Assembly: GCF_031127835.1 (NCBI RefSeq)
Contig: NZ_JARXHX010000004.1
Coordinates: forward strand, 186,001-250,000
Length of the DNA: 64,000 bases
DNA from: Pelagicoccus sp. SDUM812002
GTDB lineage: Bacteria; Verrucomicrobiota; Verrucomicrobiia; Opitutales; Opitutaceae
Direction of reading: 5' to 3'
Below the pieces are notes generated by a model, which was not told the DNA's origin, searched no databases, and saw only the letters and a list, made by a program, of their open reading frames with translations. The first letter of the stretch is position 1. Each line of letters starts with the position of its first letter. This document shows, piece by piece, positions 1 through 7,505 of the stretch. Both the position numbers and the translations under genes were made by a program.

Positions 1-279
1 TGTGTGCGATTCAGAATGCTCGAGCAACCTACAGGTGAGCACGATGCGAATCAAGGCTTGGATATCGGTATACTCAAGTCATGGATTGCCGCTGGTGAGA
101 TCGAGCTGTTGTCGGCATGCCCATGTATATTTACCGATTCGGCCGAGCCAATTTGGGAGAAGTGTGGAGACAGTCCTATGGGAAGGTGGAAACGAGACTG
201 CCTGCCAGCCGAAAGGCAACGCTCCGGCTGCGATGCTGGCTCCGGAACGCTCCGCCAGGATTTTGATAGTCGAGGATAA
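1..279 (+). pseudogene. Possible decayed C-terminal end of a histidine-kinase ATPase domain
   Basis: Reading frame 1 at the window edge contains GLDIGILKSWIAAGEIELLS around bases 55-114. This resembles the G2 box and last strand of histidine-kinase ATPase domains (GLGLxIxKxLxxxMGGxIxxxS) with one glycine lost and a shortened MGG. The frame stops at 279, and the receiver domain that would follow in a hybrid kinase is read in frame 2. The most economical reading is a hybrid kinase damaged by a frameshift near bases 120-230, but the resemblance is short and upstream sequence is missing. It could also be chance. Confidence 0.3.
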
Positions 280-694
280 CCCCATAAACCGACGACTGGC
301 TGAGCGTATGGTCAAGCGGTTCGGCCACGAATGCGATCTCGCGGAGGACGGTGTTGAGGCTTTGGAGGTCTGCGAAAGGGTAGAGTTTGATCTGATCCTT
401 CTTGACTGTCAAATGCCTCGCATGGACGGTTATGAGTTTGCTCGCCGCTTCCGCGGGCGGGAAGCGGGGCGCGCGAACCAAGTCCGTAGAACTCCGATTG
501 TCGCATTGACCGCAAACGCGTTGCAGGGTGACTGCGAGCTCTGTTTCGCCGCTGGTATGGACGGGTACTTGACGAAGCCATTGCGTAGGCCGTTGCTGAA
601 GTCTGCGATTGAAAAGGTCCTAATGGGAGAGGTTGATCGAGCAGGTACCCTGCTATTCGACGCCTCAAGGACAGATCGCATCGAAAAGGGTTGA
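233..694 (+). CDS. Response regulator receiver (REC) domain protein
   Basis: A CheY-like receiver domain fills nearly all of the 153 residues from the ATG at 233. The acidic patch VEDN is near residues 13-16, the phospho-acceptor is Asp58 in LLDCQMPRMDG, the switch threonine is near residue 93 in VALTANA, and the conserved Lys115 is in LTKPL. All residues needed for phosphotransfer and Mg binding are present. There is no output domain, so signalling would be by protein contact or as a detached end of a hybrid kinase. The frame is open leftward to a GTG at base 2, but that stretch has no recognisable protein character, so I chose the ATG at 233. The sequence ends about 50 bases before rpsU. 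Confidence 0.7.
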   Translation: MLAPERSARILIVEDNPINRRLAERMVKRFGHECDLAEDGVEALEVCERVEFDLILLDCQMPRMDGYEFARRFRGREAGRANQVRRTPIVALTANALQGDCELCFAAGMDGYLTKPLRRPLLKSAIEKVLMGEVDRAGTLLFDASRTDRIEKG

Positions 695-742
695 CGAGGT
701 GGAGGAAAAGGCCCTTGTTGGGCGTCTTTCAATTTTTCCATC

Positions 743-940
743 ATGGCAATCGAAGTAAAAATCCGCAAAAACGAACCTGTAGAACGTGCACTCCGCCGTC
801 TGAAGAAGAAGCTCGACCGCGAAGGCGTCATCAAGGACGTACGCGCCAACCGCTACTTCGAAAAGCCTTCGCAAACGAAGCGCCGCCAGAAGAAGGTAGC
901 TGCCTTCAACAACATGATCCGCTGCAAGTACGACAACTAG
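743..940 (+). CDS. rpsU: 30S ribosomal protein S21
   Basis: This is a 65-residue basic protein of normal S21 length. The start MAIEVKIRKNEPVERALRRL, the central KKKLDREG and the arginine/lysine-rich second half (FEKPSQTKRRQKK) are typical of the family. S21 binds the small-subunit platform and helps mRNA base-pair with the anti-Shine-Dalgarno region. It stands alone, with a REC-domain gene upstream and an intrinsic terminator directly downstream, so it is probably a single-gene transcript at its 3' end. Confidence 0.97.
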   Translation: MAIEVKIRKNEPVERALRRLKKKLDREGVIKDVRANRYFEKPSQTKRRQKKVAAFNNMIRCKYDN

Positions 941-965
941 TCGTCCGCATCGAGGCTAAATTTCC

Positions 966-998
966 AAAAGACGCACCCTGTAGGGTTGCGTCTTTTTT
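966..998 (+). terminator. Intrinsic terminator of rpsU
   Basis: The arm AAAAGACGCACCCT pairs with AGGGTTGCGTCTTTT, leaving one bulged base and a tiny loop, and ends in a run of T. It lies 25 bases after the rpsU stop codon. Confidence 0.85.
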
Positions 999-1061
999 GT
1001 GTCCGAAAGAGGTCTTTCGATCGTGGAACGGAGATCGACGAGGCCGATTCTCTGGCAATGA

Positions 1062-1092
1062 CAAAAGAAGGGGACGGGTTAGGATCCGTCCC
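1062..1092 (-). terminator. Probable terminator of ovoA
   Basis: On the minus strand GGGACGG pairs with CCGTCCC across an 8-base loop, followed by CTTCTTTTGT. It lies about 20 bases beyond the ovoA stop codon. The T-run is interrupted, so it is weaker than the rpsU terminator. Confidence 0.55.
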
Positions 1093-1112
1093 TCTAGGCT
1101 GAAGTTTGTCGC

Positions 1113-3245
1113 CTATTGTTTTTCCCAGACGGTTAGTTCGGCCACATTGTGGTCGAAGGTACGCGCCGTTTTGCGGAGTACGTATTGGATGTCCTGGGCT
1201 TTGCCGAGCTGCTTGAAGTTAGATGACAGGAGTCTATCCAAGGTATCGCGTGTGGTGACATTCTCGCCGTCGACTTTGAACCCTCCGAGCCAGTGCTCTT
1301 GCTCAGTCACGCTTCTTTGCCAGTCGTAGGTCGAGGAGATAACAAGAAGTCCCCCGTCGTTGAGACGTTCGTGCACCGACTCCAAGAATTTCTGCGGGTT
1401 GTAGGAACGCTCCAGTAGGGTATCCAGCAGGACAAGGTCGTAGCCCGTGTAAATTGGCTTCAGGTTGGCTAGGTCGCCTTGCATGAACTCCACGTTGTCG
1501 CGAACGCAGTCGAGTCCGAGATCCTGTAAATTGGCTTGGTGGAAGGACACAATCTCACCCTCTTCCGGAAGGGTGTACTGGGTGTATCCTTTTTCCTTCA
1601 TTTGCACGCCGATGCGAATCATTCGTGCGCTGAAGTCGATGCCAGTGACACTTTGGTAGCCGGCTGCTAGCTCGAAAGCTGAACGCCCTGTTTTGCAGCC
1701 CAAGGCGAGCGCTTTGGCCCGAGTACGTTTACTCGCGTGATCGAGGCAGATTTGAGCTATTCTTTCAGGGTAGTTAGCTACTCCGAAGTATTCCTTTCCG
1801 TAGTTAAATTCACAGTACGGAATTACTTCAGGGTCAGTCTCCCATGAGTCGTCTGGAATTTCGACGGGCGCGTCGCTCACGATGTAGCGAAAGCCTGCGT
1901 GTTGGTAGAAGTGGCGACGGAAGGCGTAGCGCGCATCGCGCATGAGCTCGTTTCCAGTGGCAATCCAAGAACCGCCTTTGATTATGTTGTGCTTGGTGTC
2001 AAAGGTCGGAGTCGAGAAATCGTCGTAAAGTGGATGAATTTCGAAGCCTGCGTAGCCGCGGATCGGGGTTTCGGTGTGTTGCCAGACGTTTCCGACGATA
2101 TCGTGGAAACCGTGCTTGAACTCGTGAGTGTCCACCGGAACAGAGGAAGCAGGACCTTCAAGGTTTAGGTTACCAGGAGCTTGCCCCCAATCGGGTGCGT
2201 CGGGAAGTTCGCTGTAGTCGAGAAGTCGATACCACTCTTCCTCGGTAGGGAGGCGGACAGGTTGACTTGTCTTAGCGGCTTTCCAGTTACAGAATGCTTT
2301 GGCTTCCAAGTAGTTAGTTTCAGCGGGCCAAGACCAAGGCATGTTGATTTCCTTGAGCATGGTGCGGAACTTGTAGCTCCCATCTTCTTGAGGTAACCAG
2401 AAACGGGGGCAGGTCGCCTTTTCGTAGGTCACCCAATTCCAGCCTTCGTCGGTCCAGTAATCACGGGTGGCGTAGCCGCCATCTTCGACGAAATCGAGGA
2501 ATTCTTTGTTGGATACGAGGTACTTGCTAGCAGTGAAATTTGTGACGTCCCTACTGTAGCTGCCGTATTCGTTGTCCCAACCATAGTAGGCATCGTCACG
2601 AGATTTGCCCAATGTGACGGTGCCTTGGGGAACTTCAAGGAGCTCGTTAGCAACTGGTTCGCTGTCACGACCGCAGATTTGCCATGTTGGGTGTTCACCG
2701 TTGAGAAGCTTCAGTGGTAGTTGGCGAATGAGTACAGAGCTGGTCTCGAGGTGGATGCGTTCGTGCTCTATCCCCATCATGATGGGCCAGAAAGGGCTCT
2801 CCCAGCCTATCGGCAGCGTTATCGGAAGGTTTGTGATGAGATTATCGATACAAGCACGAACCTGGTGGCGGTACTCCCGAACGTCGTCAGGGTCGGGCCA
2901 CTCGTAATGGGACTCATTTAGGTCGTCCCATGACATTTCGTCTACACCGATGGCGAAGATGGATTCGAAGTTCGGATTGATTCGGTCGACTAGTTTCGCG
3001 AGCACCAGCTTGTTCATGAAGAAGGTTGCGGTGTGGCCGTAGTAGAAGATGAGGGGGTGGCGAAGCGCGTCGGCTCGGGTTCGGTAAGCCACTTTTTCGA
3101 GGAGGGTTTCGAAGAGCGCCTCATAGGCGTCGTACGTTTCGTGGAAGTAGCGTCGAATTTCTTCGCGCTTTGCTTCGGGGTCGCCTTCGGCGAGGTTGAC
3201 CGTGTAGGGCGTCTTGATATCAGAGGGAGCCGATTTCGTAATCAT
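1113..3245 (-). CDS. ovoA: OvoA: 5-histidylcysteine sulfoxide synthase / 4-mercaptohistidine N1-methyltransferase
   Basis: OvoA joins cysteine to histidine in an iron- and oxygen-dependent reaction, then methylates the 5-thiohistidine to ovothiol A. The 710 residues show the three expected parts: a DinB-like N-terminus, an FGE-sulfatase/EgtB-type domain and a SAM methyltransferase. Probable iron ligands are His71 in YYGHTATFF and the pair in HERIHLE at about 161-167. The methyltransferase starts near residue 512 with ALALGCKTGRSAFELA, a form of motif I typical of OvoA. The start at 3245 (MITKSAPSD) was preferred because the 30 upstream in-frame residues look non-coding. The cysteine-sulfoxide lyase OvoB is not adjacent. 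The gene stands alone between rpsU and a hypothetical gene. Confidence 0.92.
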   Translation of the reverse strand: MITKSAPSDIKTPYTVNLAEGDPEAKREEIRRYFHETYDAYEALFETLLEKVAYRTRADALRHPLIFYYGHTATFFMNKLVLAKLVDRINPNFESIFAIGVDEMSWDDLNESHYEWPDPDDVREYRHQVRACIDNLITNLPITLPIGWESPFWPIMMGIEHERIHLETSSVLIRQLPLKLLNGEHPTWQICGRDSEPVANELLEVPQGTVTLGKSRDDAYYGWDNEYGSYSRDVTNFTASKYLVSNKEFLDFVEDGGYATRDYWTDEGWNWVTYEKATCPRFWLPQEDGSYKFRTMLKEINMPWSWPAETNYLEAKAFCNWKAAKTSQPVRLPTEEEWYRLLDYSELPDAPDWGQAPGNLNLEGPASSVPVDTHEFKHGFHDIVGNVWQHTETPIRGYAGFEIHPLYDDFSTPTFDTKHNIIKGGSWIATGNELMRDARYAFRRHFYQHAGFRYIVSDAPVEIPDDSWETDPEVIPYCEFNYGKEYFGVANYPERIAQICLDHASKRTRAKALALGCKTGRSAFELAAGYQSVTGIDFSARMIRIGVQMKEKGYTQYTLPEEGEIVSFHQANLQDLGLDCVRDNVEFMQGDLANLKPIYTGYDLVLLDTLLERSYNPQKFLESVHERLNDGGLLVISSTYDWQRSVTEQEHWLGGFKVDGENVTTRDTLDRLLSSNFKQLGKAQDIQYVLRKTARTFDHNVAELTVWEKQ

Positions 3246-3410
3246 AGTGGTCTGGTCGGTTGGAGTTGTCCCACTATTACGAATGGTGTTCGCGTGTGGC
3301 TGCAGGCAATACCGATGTGGTCCTATTCGTGACAAAATCGGACCAATTGAATTGATCCACCATGGTTGTGTACGACGGAGCTTTCGCGTTCCGCTATGCG
3401 AAAGAGGAGT

Positions 3411-3866
3411 CTAGAAATCGCTTTCGATTTCCGGGATCTTGTTGTCGGTTTTGACGACGGTGACGGGAATCTTGTTTTTGATAGCGATGCTTTGCTCTTT
3501 CAGGAACCGGGCTCCGACCGCCTCGCAGGCTTCGCCCACTGTCTTGCATGGATACTTACGCCCTTTCTTTGAGATGTTGTATTCGTAGGTTGCTCGAATG
3601 AGGCGGTCCATGGTTTCGGTTACGGAGTCGTCCTCTGGGATTTGAGCGACCCAACCGACGTAGTCTTGGTCGGGGATTGTGCCGTTCGGATCGGAAACGA
3701 TGAGCACGAATTGCTTTTTGACCGTGGGCTCCTTGTTGGCCTTTTCCGCTTCTGCTTCTGCTGCTGCCTGCTCCTCGATTTGCTTGAGCACGGCTTGGAT
3801 CATATCGGGCTCGAGATTGTTGTTGGTGAGGACTTCGTGAATCAGTTCTACGGAAACTTTTGGCAT
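3411..3866 (-). CDS. Conserved-looking hypothetical protein, 151 aa
   Basis: I do not recognise the family. The first 35 residues (MPKVSVELIHEVLTNNNLEP onward) look like a small helical module that runs into an Ala/Glu/Lys helix (QIEEQAAAEAEAEKANKEP). It is followed by an alpha/beta domain beginning KKQFVLIVSDPNG that contains DYVGWVAQIPEDDS and a closing strand KNKIPVTVVKTDN. There is no signal peptide or membrane segment, so it is probably cytosolic. It is transcribed away from the NUDIX gene at 3962 and lies upstream of ovoA in the same direction, with a 165-base gap. Codon use resembles that of its neighbours. Confidence 0.75.
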   Translation of the reverse strand: MPKVSVELIHEVLTNNNLEPDMIQAVLKQIEEQAAAEAEAEKANKEPTVKKQFVLIVSDPNGTIPDQDYVGWVAQIPEDDSVTETMDRLIRATYEYNISKKGRKYPCKTVGEACEAVGARFLKEQSIAIKNKIPVTVVKTDNKIPEIESDF

Positions 3867-3961
3867 GGTGGTATTTCGGAGATTTTTTACTCGTGTCGTG
3901 GTACGCGCTCTGCTGGCGTTTATCTCAGACAGGCTTCTCAGATTTCCTGTCCTCCCACTCC

Positions 3962-4483
3962 ATGCAAGAAGATATTTTCGACATCGTTGACGAAAACGAT
4001 CGGGTCGTTGGCCAAGCGACCCGTTCCGATGCCCATGCCAAGAAGCTACGACACCGAGCCGTGCACGTGCTCATCTTCAATGATGAAGGAGAGGTTTTCT
4101 TGCAGAAGCGCTCCATGTCCAAGGATTCTTGGCCAGGAGCATGGGACTCTTCGTGCTCGGGGCATGTTGACAGCGGCGAGGACTATTTGACGGCAGCTCA
4201 TCGGGAGCTCCAGGAAGAGCTCGGCTACGCCACTGAGCAGGACTTGGAAATGCTATTCAAACTGCTTCCTTGCGAAGATACGGGGGAAGAATTTATACAC
4301 GTATACCGAGTGAAGGGCAATGGCCCGTTTCGTTTGAATCACGACGAGATCGAAATCGGCGAGTGGAAGCCGATCTCGAAGTTACTGGAAGGGATTGGGT
4401 TCACACCCCAGCGTTATTCCAGCGCTTTGCGTTTGATCATGGTACGGCTCCAGGCACTGCAGCTGCTGCCAGCCTCCTCTTAA
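3962..4483 (+). CDS. NUDIX hydrolase, YfcD-like
   Basis: NUDIX enzymes cleave nucleoside diphosphates linked to other groups. This 173-residue protein has a complete NUDIX box, GHVDSGEDYLTAAHRELQEE followed by LGY, with every catalytic Glu and Arg. The start MQEDIFDIVDENDRVVGQAT and the stretch FLQKRSMSKDSWPGAWDSSC resemble YfcD and, more distantly, type 1 isopentenyl-diphosphate isomerase. The active-site Cys and Trp context is too incomplete to call the latter. The ATG at 3962 begins the conserved part. lpxA starts six bases after the stop, so the two are probably co-transcribed. The substrate is unknown. Confidence 0.85.
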   Translation: MQEDIFDIVDENDRVVGQATRSDAHAKKLRHRAVHVLIFNDEGEVFLQKRSMSKDSWPGAWDSSCSGHVDSGEDYLTAAHRELQEELGYATEQDLEMLFKLLPCEDTGEEFIHVYRVKGNGPFRLNHDEIEIGEWKPISKLLEGIGFTPQRYSSALRLIMVRLQALQLLPASS

Positions 4484-4488
4484 ACCCG

Positions 4489-5283
4489 ATGGCGAAAATT
4501 CACTCATCCGCGATCGTTTCGCCGTCTGCCATCGTCGGCGATGACGTCGAAATCGGCCCTTACGCGATCGTCGAGGGAGACGTCGAAATAGGGTCGAACT
4601 CCAAGATCGAGGCTCATGCGGTACTCAAGGATGGAGCGCGTATTGGGAATTTCGTTACGGTGGGAAATTTTGCGGTTGTTGCGGGATTGCCGCAGGATTT
4701 GAGTTTCGATCCTACTATCCGTACGTTCGCTAGAGTTGGTGATGACACGACTCTGCGAGAGGGAGTTACCATCAATCGCGCGACGAAAGAAGGCGGATCC
4801 ACAGTGGTGGGCTCTAAATGCTTCGTCATGGCGGAAGCTCACGTCGGACACGATTCGGTGGTGGGAAACGGGGTTGTCATTGGCAACGCCAGCTTGTTGG
4901 GCGGCCACGTTAGCGTGGGCGATAAGGCCTTCCTGGGGGGATGCTCGGGCGTTCACCAGTTTTGTCGCATTGGCGAGAGCGTGATGTTTGGTGGTCAATC
5001 GACTGCCACCATGGATGTTGCTCCTTTTACGATTTTCGCGGAGCGCAACTCGCTGTTCGGTTTGAACCTAGTAGGGTTGCGTCGCCGTGGTTTCGCAAAG
5101 GAAACGATCGCTGAACTGCAGAGCTGCTACCGAAAAGTATTTTTGGGTACAGGCAATATGCGCGCCTTGGCGGCGGCACTGAAGGAAGGCGAGACGGGGC
5201 AATCTCCTGAAGCCATGCGATTCCTCGACTTTTTTGCGGGTGGTAAGCGTGGATTCGCAACACCTGGCCGGTCATCCAAGTAA
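4489..5283 (+). CDS. lpxA: UDP-N-acetylglucosamine acyltransferase LpxA
   Basis: LpxA adds an R-3-hydroxyacyl chain to UDP-GlcNAc, the first step of lipid A synthesis in the cytosol. The 264 residues have the family length. Hexapeptide repeats ([LIV]G-x4) run from about residue 8 to 190 and form a left-handed beta helix. The general-base histidine is in AEAHVGHDSVVGN near residue 122. A C-terminal helical domain follows (SLFGLNLVGLRRRGF). The ATG at 4489 is six bases after the NUDIX gene, and pdxA follows after seven bases, suggesting one operon. Confidence 0.96.
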   Translation: MAKIHSSAIVSPSAIVGDDVEIGPYAIVEGDVEIGSNSKIEAHAVLKDGARIGNFVTVGNFAVVAGLPQDLSFDPTIRTFARVGDDTTLREGVTINRATKEGGSTVVGSKCFVMAEAHVGHDSVVGNGVVIGNASLLGGHVSVGDKAFLGGCSGVHQFCRIGESVMFGGQSTATMDVAPFTIFAERNSLFGLNLVGLRRRGFAKETIAELQSCYRKVFLGTGNMRALAAALKEGETGQSPEAMRFLDFFAGGKRGFATPGRSSK

Positions 5284-5290
5284 TCCAATC

Positions 5291-6202
5291 ATGAGAAGAA
5301 TAGCTATCACTTGCGGCGATCCTTCCGGACTGGGGCCGGAATTAATCGAAGCCTGCCTCCGCGAGGAAAACTACGAGGAGGCTACCTTTGTGGTATTCGG
5401 TAGCAAGTCATGGTGTGAACGCTTGGAGGCCAAAGGCGAAGGGCGGATTCGCGGAGTTAGTCTCATTGATGCAGATTTTGTGGCGGGCCAGCCATGTCCC
5501 GAAGGAGCTCTTCTGGCCATGGCTGCTATGGAAGCTGCGGCGAAGTCCTGCAGCGATGGTGAGTGCGATGCAGTGGTAACAGGACCGATTTCCAAAGCTC
5601 TCTGCGTCAATGTTGGATATGCTTTTCCGGGGCAAACTGAGTTTTTTGCGGATCGCTGGGGAGGGGAGCCAACCATGGCTTTCGTGGGGGAAAACTTGAA
5701 GCTTTGCCTTGCGACATGGCACATTCCGCTCAGCGCGGTGCCGGCAGCATTGGACGAGACGACTTTTAAGCACAGTGTCCGTTCGGCGACTCAGCTCGGT
5801 CAGCGGCTCGGTTTCGAACGTCCGTGCATTCTAGTGTGTGGGCTGAATCCGCATGCTGGTGAAGGAGGGCTCCTTGGAAGCGAAGAAATCGAGCTTTTGA
5901 ACCCATGGCTTGCGGAGCTGCGTGGAGAACTGACTGCTTCAATCGAAGACTGTGTCCCTGGCGACACTGCTTTTGGCCGTGCCATGAAAGGGCAGGCTGA
6001 TGTGGTGGTGGCACTGTACCACGACCAAGGGTTGGCCCCTTTCAAGGCGGTGGACTTTGACAGTGGAGTGAATGTTACGCTGGGGCTCAAGCACTTGCGA
6101 GTGAGTCCGGACCACGGGACGGGATTCGAAATAGCTGGAAAAGGGGTCGCTAGCCGGGGCAGCACCCATCATGCGATCCAGCTTGCTTGCAAGATGCGTT
6201 AA
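5291..6202 (+). CDS. pdxA: 4-hydroxythreonine-4-phosphate dehydrogenase PdxA
   Basis: PdxA oxidises 4-phosphohydroxy-L-threonine in the DXP-dependent route to pyridoxal 5'-phosphate. The 303 residues start with MRRIAITCGDPSGLGPELI, the usual nucleotide-domain opening. Three metal-ligand histidines are visible in LATWHIPLS, GLNPHAGEGG and ALYHDQGLAPFK. Where the Escherichia coli enzyme has a substrate-binding His in GHTEFF, this one reads GQTEFF. The rest of the family pattern is intact, so the identification holds. The ATG at 5291 follows lpxA closely. Confidence 0.93.
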   Translation: MRRIAITCGDPSGLGPELIEACLREENYEEATFVVFGSKSWCERLEAKGEGRIRGVSLIDADFVAGQPCPEGALLAMAAMEAAAKSCSDGECDAVVTGPISKALCVNVGYAFPGQTEFFADRWGGEPTMAFVGENLKLCLATWHIPLSAVPAALDETTFKHSVRSATQLGQRLGFERPCILVCGLNPHAGEGGLLGSEEIELLNPWLAELRGELTASIEDCVPGDTAFGRAMKGQADVVVALYHDQGLAPFKAVDFDSGVNVTLGLKHLRVSPDHGTGFEIAGKGVASRGSTHHAIQLACKMR

Positions 6203-6266
6203 AACCGCGCAGCGACTGTTTTAGGCAGGACTTGATTTTAGGCGAAGACACGCCGATATTTCCATC

Positions 6267-6644
6267 GTGCCAGAACAACAGACCATCCAATTGCCTGAGG
6301 GCGTGCGCAGAGGCGATGAGCGCCTAGTAAAGCTTACCGCGGCAGCAGTGTCGAAAGTGGCCAAGCTCGCCGCCAAGGAGTCGGACAAACCCTACCTTCG
6401 AGTGGGAATTTCTGGCGGCGGCTGCAACGGTCTATCCTACAAAATGCGGTTTGTGGCGGACGCGAGGAAAGGCGACATCCTCGTAGATTTTGGCGATGCC
6501 CAGGTGGTGGTGGACAGCAAGAGCGCGCTTTACCTCAAAGGGACGTACCTCGATTACTCGGATGCCCTCATCTCCGGCGGATTCAAGTTCAGCAACCCGA
6601 ATGCGACCTCTAGCTGCTCTTGCGGAGAGAGCTTCAGCGTTTAG
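6267..6644 (+). CDS. A-type iron-sulfur cluster carrier (HesB/IscA/ErpA family)
   Basis: A-type carriers receive Fe-S clusters from a scaffold and pass them to apo-enzymes. This 125-residue protein has the three conserved cysteines, one in GGGCNGLSY and two in SSCSCGESF at the C-terminus. The core ends in LKGTYLDYSDALISGGFKF, which is typical of the family. The start is the GTG at 6267; the first 20 residues are poorly conserved, so an internal start cannot be excluded. It is 3 kb from the suf cluster and read in the opposite direction, so it is not part of that operon but presumably serves it. Confidence 0.93.
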   Translation: MPEQQTIQLPEGVRRGDERLVKLTAAAVSKVAKLAAKESDKPYLRVGISGGGCNGLSYKMRFVADARKGDILVDFGDAQVVVDSKSALYLKGTYLDYSDALISGGFKFSNPNATSSCSCGESFSV

Positions 6645-6783
6645 GGTATTCTCCGATTTGCGTGCCCAGTTGAGCTTTTGTCACTTGGATTTCAAGTGTT
6701 TAGGAGTAAATAGTGTTGATCATCAGGGGAAAGCCACGATTAGATGCTGCTTTAAGTCGTTTTAATCGAAGTATAAATATTGA

Positions 6784-7470
6784 ATGCCAAAGCCACGAGG
6801 TAAGCGTAGACCCCCACGTAAACTAGACCCATTCGCCCAGATCAGGCGAAATCACCGTATACGGGTTCCCAAAATTCGAGTCGTTGGACCGGATGGAAAG
6901 CAGTACGGTGTCATGGACACGAAGGAGGCTTTGGAAGTCGCTCAAGGAGCTGGACTTGACTTGGTCGAAGTAGCGGCCCAAGCCCGCCCGCCCGTATGTC
7001 GTATTATGGACTTCGGCAAGTACGTGTACGAGCAGCAGAAGAAGTCTAAGGATAGTAAGACGACCTCGAGCAAGGTGAAGGAGGTGAAGTTCCGCCCCCG
7101 CGTCGAGCAGCATGACTACGAGACCAAGCTGCGCCGAGCAGAGCTCTTCCTCTCCAAGGGGAACAAGCTGAAGCTGACGCTTTCATTCCGTGGTCGCGAA
7201 ATGTCGCACACGGAAATTGGGTTCGAAACCATTCGTCGCGCTATCGTTGATCTCGAGACAATGGGGCATGCGGACAATCAGCCTCGCTTGATTGGCCGTA
7301 ATATCAACGTAATGGTTTCGCCACTACCAGCCAACAAGCGCAAGCCTAAGTTCCTCCGCGACGACGACGACCACGACGAAATCGAAGCTTCTGAGCATCA
7401 TGAAGACGATCATGATGATGAAGATGGCGACGATAACGAAGGTGGCGAATCTGAACCTGCGAAGGATTAG
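6784..7470 (+). CDS. infC: Translation initiation factor IF-3 with acidic C-terminal tail
   Basis: IF-3 binds the 30S subunit, checks the start codon and initiator tRNA, and prevents early subunit joining. Both domains are clear: IF3-N (IRVVGPDGKQYGVMDTKEAL, about residues 32-52) and IF3-C (SSKVKEVKFRPRVEQHDYET, about residues 95-115, through VMVSPLPAN). At 228 residues it is about 45-50 longer than usual. The extra part is a terminal run from about residue 193 in which roughly 21 of 36 residues are Asp or Glu, with four His. The start is an ordinary ATG, not the AUU used for autoregulation in enterobacteria. rpmI and rplT, the usual downstream partners, are absent here. Confidence 0.96.
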   Translation: MPKPRGKRRPPRKLDPFAQIRRNHRIRVPKIRVVGPDGKQYGVMDTKEALEVAQGAGLDLVEVAAQARPPVCRIMDFGKYVYEQQKKSKDSKTTSSKVKEVKFRPRVEQHDYETKLRRAELFLSKGNKLKLTLSFRGREMSHTEIGFETIRRAIVDLETMGHADNQPRLIGRNINVMVSPLPANKRKPKFLRDDDDHDEIEASEHHEDDHDDEDGDDNEGGESEPAKD

Positions 7471-7505
7471 TCGCACGCTGCAGCTTCCTGATACACTAAT
7501 TTCGG

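Noticed and set aside
3246-3335. N-terminal extension of OvoA by 30 residues
   Set aside because: The residues MSRIGPHRYC onward do not look like the family and the ATG at 3245 precedes typical OvoA sequence.
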